Program-made: the position numbers and the translations under genes
NCBI GenBank assembly: GCA_024958995.1
Contig: JANXGZ010000238.1
Location: 1 to 8,644, forward strand
Length of the DNA stretch: 8,644 bases
Direction: 5' to 3'
Source: Methylococcales bacterium
GTDB taxonomy: Bacteria > Pseudomonadota > Gammaproteobacteria > Methylococcales > UBA1147
Shown: positions 1 to 6,282 of the stretch, piece by piece
How positions within the stretch are numbered: the first letter of the stretch is position 1
How the letters are laid out: each line of letters opens with the position of its first letter
Notes under the pieces: generated by a model
Seen by the model: the letters and a program-made list of their open reading frames with translations, nothing else
Database searches by the model: none
Told to the model about the DNA's origin: nothing

Positions 1-218
1 CTGGACACTCCAACCACCAGGCCCGTGGGTTGCCAGCCGCCAATCAATTCCGAGATTTTTAGCCAATCGGGTTTCTGCTCGACAGCCAGGATCGTCACGA
101 GAGGACTAGCGATTCCCGTTTCAAGGTTGCCGACCGCCACGCCGATTTTGCGGATGCCGAAATCGAACCCTAGGTAAGTTCCTAAGGGTATAGCTTGCCC
201 TGGTTGGTCAGGCGCCAC
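1..218 (-). CDS. ruvX: RuvX/YqgF, RNase-H-fold Holliday junction resolvase-like protein, partial (3' end outside window)
   Basis: The N-terminal 72 codons of a YqgF/RuvX protein lie here; the rest is beyond the left edge. The family has an RNase-H fold and is known for a role in pre-16S rRNA 5' end maturation, with Holliday junction resolvase activity also proposed. Visible support is the first beta-hairpin LGFDFGIRKIGVAVG (residues 16-30), whose D19 is the expected first catalytic acid, followed by TGIASPL, KPDW and the strand GLVVGVS, as in E. coli YqgF. The start is GTG at 218-216, chosen because GGAGG lies 10 bases upstream and the preceding in-frame codons contain no better start. The frame begins 29 bases after the yqgE stop, so the two are probably cotranscribed. 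The downstream catalytic acids cannot be checked here. Confidence 0.93.
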   Translation of the reverse strand, partial: MAPDQPGQAIPLGTYLGFDFGIRKIGVAVGNLETGIASPLVTILAVEQKPDWLKISELIGGWQPTGLVVGVS

Positions 219-228
219 GAAATAAAAA

Positions 229-233
229 CCTCC
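229..233 (-). promoter_or_regulatory. Ribosome binding site of ruvX
   Basis: GGAGG on the minus strand, 10 bases before the GTG at 218. It fixes the GTG as the ruvX start and lies between the yqgE stop and ruvX. Confidence 0.7.
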
Positions 234-247
234 GATGATCCCCGAAT

Positions 248-811
248 CTAGGCGTGGCCCGCCGTTGAGGACAGGAGACCGATGTCGATACCCATTCGCT
301 CGGCCGCAGATTTCCATCGCTGTTCGGTCGGAAGGTCGAAAAGGATACGGTTTTCTGCAGGAGCGTTTAGCCAGGCATTTTCGACCATTTCACGCTCTAG
401 TTGCCCTTCTCCCCAACCCGCGTAGCCTAGGGCAACCACCATACGCTTCGGTCCCTGGCCGTTGGCGATTGCTTCAAGGACATCCTTTGAAGTGGTCAGC
501 GCAATCGAATCGGTAACCCGTAACGAAGCCTCCCAATCCCCTCTTGGCTCATGAATGACGAATCCACATTCCGGCTGGACTGGCCCTCCATAGAACACCG
601 GAATCTCGTTGATATTTTCCTGCCCAGATTCGACATCCATCTGTTTGAACAGCTCCCTAAGTTTCAGTTCGGTAGGCCGGTTGATCACGATCCCAATAGC
701 ACCTTCAGAATCATGCTGGCACATGTAGGTCACGGTCCGGTTGAAATTGGGATCACCAAGGCCCGGCATGGCGATGAGGAAATGATCGGTTACGTTAAGG
801 TTTTCTATCAT
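248..811 (-). CDS. yqgE: YqgE/AlgH family protein
   Basis: This is a UPF0301/YqgE (AlgH) protein of 187 residues from the ATG at 811, exactly the length of E. coli YqgE as recalled. Family landmarks are the N-terminal HFLIAMPGL, the GAIGIVINRP segment, FYGGPV, the TTSKDVLEAIA helix and the C-terminal VALGYAGWGEGQLE, NAWL and AGHA. The biochemical function of the family is not established; it was once proposed as a transcriptional regulator of alginate genes in Pseudomonas. The same frame stays open upstream to an ATG at 928, but the extra 39 residues do not resemble the family, so 811 is preferred even though its ribosome binding site is weak. It lies between the tonB-like gene and ruvX, the conserved neighbourhood of yqgE. 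Confidence 0.95.
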   Translation of the reverse strand: MIENLNVTDHFLIAMPGLGDPNFNRTVTYMCQHDSEGAIGIVINRPTELKLRELFKQMDVESGQENINEIPVFYGGPVQPECGFVIHEPRGDWEASLRVTDSIALTTSKDVLEAIANGQGPKRMVVALGYAGWGEGQLEREMVENAWLNAPAENRILFDLPTEQRWKSAAERMGIDIGLLSSTAGHA

Positions 812-943
812 CGGATCCAGATTCCTCTGTCGAATGCCCCGTTTGTTCGCTGGGTCAACCGCACCGACGTAACCTGCATAACTATCCCTATCAGTCATGC
901 TCAATAACGCCACATCGAGCCCACACATCTCCCGAATGCCCGT

Positions 944-1735
944 TCAACGGACGGCCGTCATGCTCGAATCATCCGAAAATTTCCAGACTCGCGTGATCAC
1001 CACAATGTCCGTCTCCTTTTCCAAATCAGGCGGAAAGTGAGCAAACGGCGCCGCTAGTTGTACAATCCGCACAGCCCCTTCATCCAGGATCTTATGCCCT
1101 GAGGATCGGCGAATCTCGATTCGGTAAATCGATCCGTCCTTACGAACTGCAACCGCCAGCAAAAGGGTACCGGAAAGATGTTCTCGACGAGCTTGTTCAG
1201 GGTAATTCAATTTTCCAATTCGCTCCACCTTAATCTTGAAGGCACTCTCGTAGGCAGCCGCCTGGTACGGATGGATCTTTACCGAGTCGATGTGCTTGAT
1301 GCGCTGGGCTCTGGCCAACGCCTCTGCAGTCTCACCAGCGGCTGAATAAAGGTTGTCGACCTGATCCCGTAAGGCCGCCCGATCTAGTGTCCGGTGCCCA
1401 ACAGGATCTGTGGACGCGGACTGTGGCCGGACAATCTGTTTCGGATGCTCTATTTTTTTGATCGGTTGGGGTTTGGGCCGCGTCTGAGATTCCGGCACCC
1501 TGTTGTCTGAATTGTCGTCAGGCTTTTCGGCTGGCAGCGATTCGGCAACAAACGTATCGACCAGTGCTATTTCCATGGATAAATCCACCTTCCTGGGCTT
1601 CGCCAAGTCAACCCGGATTAGCAGCAACGCCAAACCGTGGAACACAACGGCAGCTAGAACAGCAATCGCCAACCGGTTCCCTGCAGTGACCGAAGCGGGG
1701 AATTCCGATGGTTGTTTACTCTCGAGCCAAGTCAA
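944..1735 (-). CDS. TonB-family energy transducer (TonB3-like)
   Basis: This 263-residue protein has TonB architecture. A short cytoplasmic N-terminus is followed by one membrane anchor at about residues 22-41. That anchor contains a histidine (H33, in VVFHG) at the place of the proton-motive-force-coupled histidine of TonB. A linker rich in Pro, Lys and charged residues (about 65-160) follows. The TonB C-terminal domain covers about 168-253, with LNYPEQARREHLSGTLLL, RKDGSIYRIEIRRSSG and a final VWKF strand. TonB proteins couple the inner membrane ExbBD motor to outer membrane receptors. The paralogue at this locus in Pseudomonas (TonB3) has been linked to type IV pili, so substrate import is not assured. 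The start is a TTG that overlaps the gshB stop in TTGA, suggesting translational coupling; its own ribosome binding site is poor. No exbB or exbD is in the window. Confidence 0.9.
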   Translation of the reverse strand: MTWLESKQPSEFPASVTAGNRLAIAVLAAVVFHGLALLLIRVDLAKPRKVDLSMEIALVDTFVAESLPAEKPDDNSDNRVPESQTRPKPQPIKKIEHPKQIVRPQSASTDPVGHRTLDRAALRDQVDNLYSAAGETAEALARAQRIKHIDSVKIHPYQAAAYESAFKIKVERIGKLNYPEQARREHLSGTLLLAVAVRKDGSIYRIEIRRSSGHKILDEGAVRIVQLAAPFAHFPPDLEKETDIVVITRVWKFSDDSSMTAVR

Positions 1736-2676
1736 AGATAGTTCTCTATACGATCCAGCAATTGGCCACTGATATTCAGGTCAAAAAGTGCGTCAAGCTC
1801 CTGTATGCAGGTCGGACTGGTCACGTTGATTTCAGTCACATAGTCGCCGATCACATCGAGCCCCACGAAAATCAGGCCTCTTTCTTTCAGCACCGGTCCA
1901 ATCTGGCCGACCAGCCAGATATCCCGTTCGCTTAGGGGCCGTCCTTCTGCGCGTCCACCGGCCGCCAGGTTTCCGCGGTTTTCGCCTTCGGCAGGGATGC
2001 GCGCGAGAGCAAAAGGTACGGGTTCCCCATCGATAACTAGAATGCGCTTGTCGCCCGTCCGGATTTCAGGCAGGTACCTTTGCGCCATGATAAATCGACT
2101 ACCATTGCAGGTCATCGTTTCCAGGATCACGTTCAGGTTCGGATCGCCGGCCTTTACCCTGAAAATGGACCGTCCCCCCATTCCGTCCAGCGGTTTGAGG
2201 ATCATGTCACCCTGTTCCTTCAGGAACCGTTTGAAGCGTTCTGCATCGCGCGCAACCAGCGTCGGCGCACAGCAATGTCGAAACCAGGCAGTAAAGAGTT
2301 TTTCATTGGCATCGCGCAGGGACTGCGGCTTGTTGACCACCAGAACTCCGCTGGCCTCGGCAATTTCAAGCAGGTAGGTCGCGTAGACGTATTCCTGGTC
2401 AAACGGCGGATCCTTGCGCATCAGGATGACATCAAGGTCCTGCAGCGGTTGGTCAGCCGGTTCACCGAAACGGAACCAGGAACTTTCATTCCGCTCGACC
2501 TCCAGCGGTCGCGTGCGGGCAAAGGCCTCTCCATCCCTCAGGTAAAGATCATTCACTTCCATGTAATACAGGCTCCAATTTCGGGCCTGGGCTTCCAGCA
2601 GCATTGCGAAACTGCTGTCCTTTCTAATATTGATCCGGTCGATCGGATCCATCACGATACCGAGTCGCCTGGTCAC
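1732..2676 (-). CDS. gshB: Glutathione synthetase
   Basis: GshB joins gamma-glutamylcysteine and glycine with ATP hydrolysis to make glutathione in the cytoplasm. The 314 residues are close to the E. coli enzyme (316). The N-terminal domain (GIVMDPIDRINIRKDSS, then MRKDPPFD at 86-93) and the ATP-grasp domain are complete. In the latter, KPLDGMGGRS is at 161-170, GDKRI at 208-212, the glycine-rich NRGNLAAGG at 233-241, and the metal-binding EINVTSPT at 282-289. The start is GTG at 2676, supported by AAGGAG 9 bases upstream. It is the first gene of the block gshB, tonB-like, yqgE, ruvX. A 129-base gap separates it from the carbonic anhydrase gene; no promoter there is convincing, so readthrough from upstream cannot be excluded. 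Confidence 0.97.
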   Translation of the reverse strand: MTRRLGIVMDPIDRINIRKDSSFAMLLEAQARNWSLYYMEVNDLYLRDGEAFARTRPLEVERNESSWFRFGEPADQPLQDLDVILMRKDPPFDQEYVYATYLLEIAEASGVLVVNKPQSLRDANEKLFTAWFRHCCAPTLVARDAERFKRFLKEQGDMILKPLDGMGGRSIFRVKAGDPNLNVILETMTCNGSRFIMAQRYLPEIRTGDKRILVIDGEPVPFALARIPAEGENRGNLAAGGRAEGRPLSERDIWLVGQIGPVLKERGLIFVGLDVIGDYVTEINVTSPTCIQELDALFDLNISGQLLDRIENYL

Positions 2677-2685
2677 GGCCGATCA

Positions 2686-2691
2686 CTCCTT
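2686..2691 (-). promoter_or_regulatory. Ribosome binding site of gshB
   Basis: AAGGAG on the minus strand, 9 bases before the GTG at 2676. It decides for GTG as the gshB start; the next in-frame ATG (M9) would cut off the conserved first strand. Confidence 0.75.
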
Positions 2692-2805
2692 TCTTGTCCC
2701 GATTTGACTATTAACAAGGCTCATCCTCGAAGTCGAACTGACCGAAACAACCACTGTTAACGATACCTGCTATCCAACGAGAAACCAGCCAACAACGCAC
2801 GGTCA

Positions 2806-3333
2806 TCACCCCAGGTACTGGTCTTTCAGACTCATGTAATGCTGAGCAGAATATTTCAACATTTCGAGTTCTGCTTCGCTCAGGGGCCTGAATTTCCTTA
2901 CCGGCGACCCGACATAAAGAAATCCTTCTTGCAACCGCTTGCCGGGCGGTACCAGACTACCCGCGCCGAGCATCACCCGGTCTTCGAGAACCACACCGTC
3001 CATGATCACCGACGCTGTACCAACTAGGCAATAATTTCCAAGCGTGCAGCCGTGCAGCACAGCATGGTGCCCTACCGTTACTCCTTCCCCCAACGACACA
3101 ATAAAGCCATCCTCTGTATAAGGACCCTTGTGGGTCCCGTGGATCATGCAGCCATCCTGGACATTGCTTCCGTTGCCAATCTGGATCCGAGCCACGTCAC
3201 CTCGAACCACCGACTGGGGCCAAAACGACACATCATCCCCTGCAACAATATCACCAATCAGTACCGCGGTTTCATCCGCGTATACCCTGCTGCCGAAACG
3301 CGGCCGCTGGCCGTTGAAATCTCTTATTGCCAC
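2806..3333 (-). CDS. Gamma-carbonic anhydrase family protein (YrdA-type, left-handed beta-helix)
   Basis: This 175-residue protein is built of hexapeptide repeats (left-handed beta-helix) and closely resembles E. coli YrdA. Gamma-carbonic anhydrases are trimers that bind a metal between subunits and hydrate CO2, although activity of YrdA-type members is not always demonstrated. The three candidate metal ligands are present: H65 in MIHGTHK, and H89 and H94 in GHHAVLHGC, spaced five apart as in the Methanosarcina enzyme. The conserved R44 and D46 (VVRGDV) and Q59-D60 are also kept. The C-terminus has the family's LYVGSPVRKFRPLSEAE segment and closing helix. The start is GTG at 3333, with AAAAGGA 7 bases upstream. 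It lies in the same direction as gshB, separated by 129 bases, and is probably a separate or loosely linked unit. Confidence 0.95.
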   Translation of the reverse strand: MAIRDFNGQRPRFGSRVYADETAVLIGDIVAGDDVSFWPQSVVRGDVARIQIGNGSNVQDGCMIHGTHKGPYTEDGFIVSLGEGVTVGHHAVLHGCTLGNYCLVGTASVIMDGVVLEDRVMLGAGSLVPPGKRLQEGFLYVGSPVRKFRPLSEAELEMLKYSAQHYMSLKDQYLG

Positions 3334-3340
3334 TCTTTTA

Positions 3341-3347
3341 TCCTTTT
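3341..3347 (-). promoter_or_regulatory. Ribosome binding site of the carbonic anhydrase gene
   Basis: AAAAGGA on the minus strand, 7 bases before the GTG at 3333. No ATG is available near the conserved N-terminus, so this site supports the GTG start. Confidence 0.65.
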
Positions 3348-3521
3348 AATAGCCCTCCCCACCGCATCTCATGTCGGGAGAACGAAACACCATCCGATTT
3401 TCTCAATCGTTTCGGCGCGATCCGCGTCTGCTTCATTACAAAGTCACGCATAGACCGTATCTGTAGCCCAAACCTGATCCGGCCGAAATTCTACAGGCTA
3501 TAACCAGAAATAGCATTCGTT

Positions 3522-3818
3522 TCAAATCCGACCGGCAAGCACCGGAACCTCAAACCACTCCTCCCTGAACTCAATCTGCTGGCCACAACCCGGGCCCGTG
3601 ATCTCCCTGATCGAAACCACCGCTCCAGGAACTCGACCATGACCGGAAACAGGCCCTCGCACTAGTAAAGGGAATTTCCCCATAAAGACAACCTTAGCCA
3701 CGTCATTGAAAGAAATACCCGCCTTCACGGGTTTGCACTCCTGAAACTCGTCGGCCCTGCGAATCAGGGCCTGTGAATCATTGCCAGATGGAAGACCGTT
3801 GCTGCAGAGCCACTGCAA
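3522..3818 (-). CDS. Hypothetical protein, no recognised family
   Basis: I do not recognise this 98-residue product. It is the longest minus-strand frame in the gap between the carbonic anhydrase gene and nudF. It begins at a TTG without a clear ribosome binding site; the frame stays open upstream to a stop near 3945 but shows no better start. A shorter alternative is the ATG at 3683 (53 residues), which has AAGG 8 bases upstream. The C-terminal half looks beta-rich (KVVFMGKFPLLVRGPV, GAVVSIREITG, IEFREEWFEVPVL) and has the more convincing coding look; the N-terminal half is less persuasive. There is no signal peptide or membrane segment. An 18-bp perfect palindrome ends 24 bases upstream of the TTG. 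It could be a small gene, the remnant of a longer one, or a chance frame. Confidence 0.33.
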   Translation of the reverse strand: MQWLCSNGLPSGNDSQALIRRADEFQECKPVKAGISFNDVAKVVFMGKFPLLVRGPVSGHGRVPGAVVSIREITGPGCGQQIEFREEWFEVPVLAGRI

Positions 3819-3841
3819 TCGGTGCGCCTGCGGATTGATGA

Positions 3842-3859
3842 AACGACTGATCAGTCGTT
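3842..3859. repeat. Perfect 18-bp palindrome, possible operator
   Basis: AACGACTGATCAGTCGTT reads the same on both strands, with its centre between 3850 and 3851. It lies in noncoding DNA, 24 bases upstream of the TTG of the unrecognised minus-strand frame at 3522-3818. It has no loop and no T-run, so it does not look like a terminator. Its length and perfect symmetry fit a dimeric regulator's operator or another protein binding site; the function is inferred only from form and position. Confidence 0.5.
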
Positions 3860-4048
3860 CGGCTATAAACGATCCAATTCCACCCTCGAAACCCTGAATA
3901 ACGGGAAAGCAATAATGGCCGTATATCCATCCACTGCCCCAAGATCATGGGGAACACTCAGCAGGCTTTGCCTCACAGAGGCCTGGCCGGTTTCCAATGA
4001 AAACAGAACTTTGTCAAGAACAGCTGAGACCCGCCGGCGGGCCGAACG

Positions 4049-4654
4049 TCAACACCACTCGCGCCGCAAACGGTTACGATTCAATGCAAGCCACTGTAAG
4101 GAAATAATTGGCGGAGCTGAATCAATTTCGCCACTGGCAATTTTTTCCATCGCCTGATCGAAATCGACCACACTGACCAGGATATCTTCACCCTCCTCCT
4201 CAAGACCGTGCACTCCGTTCGCCTCTCTGGAATCGACCTGTCCGCAGAACACTGTCAATTTCTCCGAGCAGGTGCCTGGGCTGACATAAAATTCGGCGAT
4301 ACGAAGCAGGTTTTCAACCGAGCAACCAGCCTCTTCGACAGTTTCTCGGTACGCCACATCAGTCACATCTTCGCCCGGCTCGATGGCTCCGGCCACGATT
4401 TCAAGGAGCCATGGGACTGGTTTGTCGAGCAACGCTCCGGCCCTGAACTGTTCGATCAGAACCACTTGATCCCGCACCGGGTCATATGGCAATACGGCAA
4501 CACAATTACCCCGAACAAAAATTTCACGTTCAAGTTCCTCGCTCCATCCGCCATCGTAAAGGCTATGCCGGACAGAAAATCGTTTCACTTCGAAATAACC
4601 CTTGAACACGGTGGTTTCACGCACCAATTCGTAGCACCTGTCTTCGCTGGACAT
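4049..4654 (-). CDS. nudF: ADP-ribose diphosphatase, Nudix family
   Basis: NudF hydrolyses ADP-ribose (and related sugars such as GDP-mannose) to AMP and ribose 5-phosphate in the cytoplasm. The 201-residue product closely follows E. coli NudF (209). A domain-swapping N-terminal part (KGYFEVKRFSVRH, REIFVRGN) comes before FDPVRD-like YDPVRDQVVLIEQ at 57-69. The full Nudix box is at 89-111: G89-x5-E95-x7-R103-E104-x2-E107-E108-x-G110. Beyond it, FYVSPGTCSE and the late GEEEGEDI-like EEEGEDI stretch complete the family pattern, and the end REWC matches the usual terminus. The ATG at 4654 was chosen over an in-frame TTG at 4669 because neither has a strong ribosome binding site and ATG fits the family length. 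The gene is 80 bases downstream of the PQQ-type dehydrogenase gene on the same strand and could be cotranscribed with it. Confidence 0.95.
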   Translation of the reverse strand: MSSEDRCYELVRETTVFKGYFEVKRFSVRHSLYDGGWSEELEREIFVRGNCVAVLPYDPVRDQVVLIEQFRAGALLDKPVPWLLEIVAGAIEPGEDVTDVAYRETVEEAGCSVENLLRIAEFYVSPGTCSEKLTVFCGQVDSREANGVHGLEEEGEDILVSVVDFDQAMEKIASGEIDSAPPIISLQWLALNRNRLRREWC

Positions 4655-4734
4655 AGGTTGGCTTCTCAACTACTGAGGTTTGGAGGATGATCAGCCGACT
4701 ATTCGGCAAATGCGAAGCACCACAACCGGCCTGT

Positions 4735-5862
4735 TTAGCTCTTCGGCCCTCGATAAGAGATCCTGTAGATTGCCCCGCGCTTGTCATCCGAGACCAGTAC
4801 ACTGCCATCATCAAGTTGCAGTATGTCGACCGGCCGACCCCAGGCCTTCCCTTGGTCGTCGAGCCATCCCTCGGCAAAAATACTGGACGATACGGGCTTT
4901 CCATCGACAAAGCGCACCAGGTCAACGCGGTAACCCTGCGGCTTCCTTCGGTTCCATGAACCGTGATGGGCGATCAGCAGCTGGTTTCTATACCGCTCCG
5001 GAAACTGGTCTCCGGTGTAGAAGCGCATACCCAATGGTGCCACGTGGGCGGGAAATTCCCAGGCAGGACCTGAAAACTCGGCACAACTCGGACTTTCCGG
5101 GAACGCTGGCTCCCTGATCGATCGTCCGTGGCAAAACGGGTAACCAAAGTTTAGGCCCTTTTGCCCGGCACGATTCAATTCTTCAGGGGGCCGATTCTCA
5201 CCCATCCAGTCCCGCCCCTGCTCGGAAAAAAACATCTCCCCGCTAAGCGGATGCCAGTCAAAACCGACGCTGTTCCTAACTCCCCGGGCATAGATCTCGA
5301 ATTCTTCGCCGCTTGGTAACATCCGCACAATCGTTGCATAGATCTCCCTTTCGGGACGACAGACGTTACAAGGCGCACCGACCGCGGTATACAGTTTTCC
5401 GTCAGGCCCCTGGCGAAGGTATTTCCATCCGTGGTGGAAATCCGTCGGTAACCGGTCGAAGACCACTTCGGGCTCGGGTGGATTCTCCAAACGTAACGCG
5501 ATACCTGGCAAACGGACGATGCGGTGGACTTCTGCCACGTACAATGCATCCCCGACCACCGTCACGCCGTTCGGCATGCTCAGACCCTCGGCCAAAACAA
5601 AGAACTGGTCGGCCTTGCCGTCCTGGTCGCTGTCGCGGAGCCCGTAAACCTTTCCAGCCCTACGAGTCCCGACATAGACGGTACCATCCGCACCCAGCGC
5701 CAGAGATCGAGCGTCCGGAACCGAATCGGAATAAACCTGGATCTCGAAGCCAGCTGGAACCCACAACTGCTCGGTTCCACTTGCGAGGGCAGACACGCCC
5801 AATAGATACAGGATCCAGATCGCACCTTTACCCAACCATCCCCTTGAACCCTTAGCTTTCAA
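4735..5862 (-). CDS. Exported PQQ-dependent sugar dehydrogenase-like protein (sorbosone/aldose dehydrogenase family)
   Basis: This 375-residue protein begins with a signal peptide: a basic n-region, a hydrophobic stretch at about 13-26 and a likely ALA-SG cleavage near residue 28. The mature part is a six-bladed beta-propeller of the soluble PQQ glucose/sorbosone dehydrogenase group. Family marks are DFHHGWKYLRQGPDGKLY (141-158), with the candidate catalytic histidine at H143 or H144, and YARGVRNSVGFDWHP (191-205), with the expected PQQ-contacting arginine. The closing blade is GRPVDILQLDDGSVLVSDD (342-360). Such enzymes oxidise aldoses or related carbonyl compounds in the periplasm; the substrate here is unknown, and some members are not proven dehydrogenases. 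Cysteines C165, C168, C244 and C260 lie in the exported part and may form disulfides. The start is TTG at 5862, with AGGAG 7 bases upstream. Confidence 0.9.
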   Translation of the reverse strand: MKAKGSRGWLGKGAIWILYLLGVSALASGTEQLWVPAGFEIQVYSDSVPDARSLALGADGTVYVGTRRAGKVYGLRDSDQDGKADQFFVLAEGLSMPNGVTVVGDALYVAEVHRIVRLPGIALRLENPPEPEVVFDRLPTDFHHGWKYLRQGPDGKLYTAVGAPCNVCRPEREIYATIVRMLPSGEEFEIYARGVRNSVGFDWHPLSGEMFFSEQGRDWMGENRPPEELNRAGQKGLNFGYPFCHGRSIREPAFPESPSCAEFSGPAWEFPAHVAPLGMRFYTGDQFPERYRNQLLIAHHGSWNRRKPQGYRVDLVRFVDGKPVSSSIFAEGWLDDQGKAWGRPVDILQLDDGSVLVSDDKRGAIYRISYRGPKS

Positions 5863-5869
5863 TCGTTCT

Positions 5870-5874
5870 CTCCT
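5870..5874 (-). promoter_or_regulatory. Ribosome binding site of the PQQ-type dehydrogenase gene
   Basis: AGGAG on the minus strand, 7 bases before the TTG at 5862. It supports the TTG start, which also yields a complete signal peptide. Confidence 0.7.
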
Positions 5875-5988
5875 GTTGCAAGGCCCAGATCCCCAGTTTA
5901 AACTTCTTGTCAGGAAGATCCAGATTGAATTCTGTTAAAACCGCCAACTAAATTAACATCTGATGATCCCTTTGCTGAGGTCGTCTCC

Positions 5989-6167
5989 ATGGTTTTGTCA
6001 GGTCGCGGCTGCAAGGTTCTGGAGCTTGAAAACAGATCGGATCAATAGGAAATCAACCGGGAACTAAACTCACGACTGATCATCCCCGGTCTGATCGCGG
6101 TATCTATAGCTACCTGATTTCGCTGGCCGTGTCGAAGGCCATGGCCAAGGAGGCAAAGGGTTTGTAA
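5989..6167 (+). pseudogene. Possible decayed small membrane-protein gene
   Basis: From the ATG at 5989 a frame of 19 codons ends at a TAG (6046). The same frame then continues with INRELNSRLIIPGLIAVSIAT to a TGA at 6115. A second frame, offset by two, takes over at about 6102 with SYLISLAVSKAMAKEAKGL and a TAA at 6165. Joined, the hydrophobic stretch LIIPGLIAVSIA plus YLISLAV would make one membrane helix followed by a basic tail, which is why a decayed gene is suggested. No family is recognised. The alternative, noncoding DNA with chance hydrophobic frames, is about as likely or more so. Confidence 0.15.
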
Positions 6168-6282
6168 CTCATCGACCAGCCACACAATCCAACCAAAAAC
6201 CCGATAAATGCAGACCGTGCACCGCCAGTCTGGAATCGGCACCCTCAATTCGGTATTTTCGATTCTCCGACCCCTTCAAGAC

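Larger units (their letters stand above)
3334..4048. other. 715-base stretch without a recognisable gene
   Basis: This stretch lies between the carbonic anhydrase start and the nudF stop. It contains the carbonic anhydrase ribosome binding site, one unrecognised minus-strand frame (3522-3818, described separately) and an 18-bp palindrome. Short minus-strand segments in other frames also read somewhat protein-like. For example, a frame containing LCNEADADRAETIEKIG lies at about 3379-3447, and one ending VSRVELDRL stops near 3865; neither forms a complete gene with a start. A decayed gene is possible. I see no tRNA, no convincing terminator and no mobile-element ends. Confidence 0.5.

Noticed and set aside
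812..928. 39-residue N-terminal extension of YqgE
   Set aside because: The family starts at the equivalent of 811, which gives the standard 187 residues; the extension has no family similarity, and the GGGAG before 928 abuts the ATG.
2080..2760. Long plus-strand open frame (226 residues)
   Set aside because: It is antisense to gshB, whose motifs and ribosome binding site are clear; the plus-strand product has no recognisable domain.
3670..3680. GGGAATTTCCC inverted repeat
   Set aside because: Five-base arms only and inside a possible coding frame; easily due to chance.
4030..4041. CCCGCCGGCGGG palindrome after nudF as a terminator
   Set aside because: Stem of only four pairs if a loop is allowed, and no T-run follows on the minus strand.
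4208..4690. Plus-strand open frame (160 residues)
   Set aside because: Antisense shadow of nudF, which carries a complete Nudix box on the other strand.
5313..5855. Plus-strand open frame (180 residues)
   Set aside because: Antisense to the PQQ-type dehydrogenase; Arg/Pro/Ser-rich composition typical of shadow frames.
6042..6248. Minus-strand open frame (68 residues) in the orphan stretch
   Set aside because: No ribosome binding site, no recognised family and Trp/Arg/Cys-rich sequence; read as chance.
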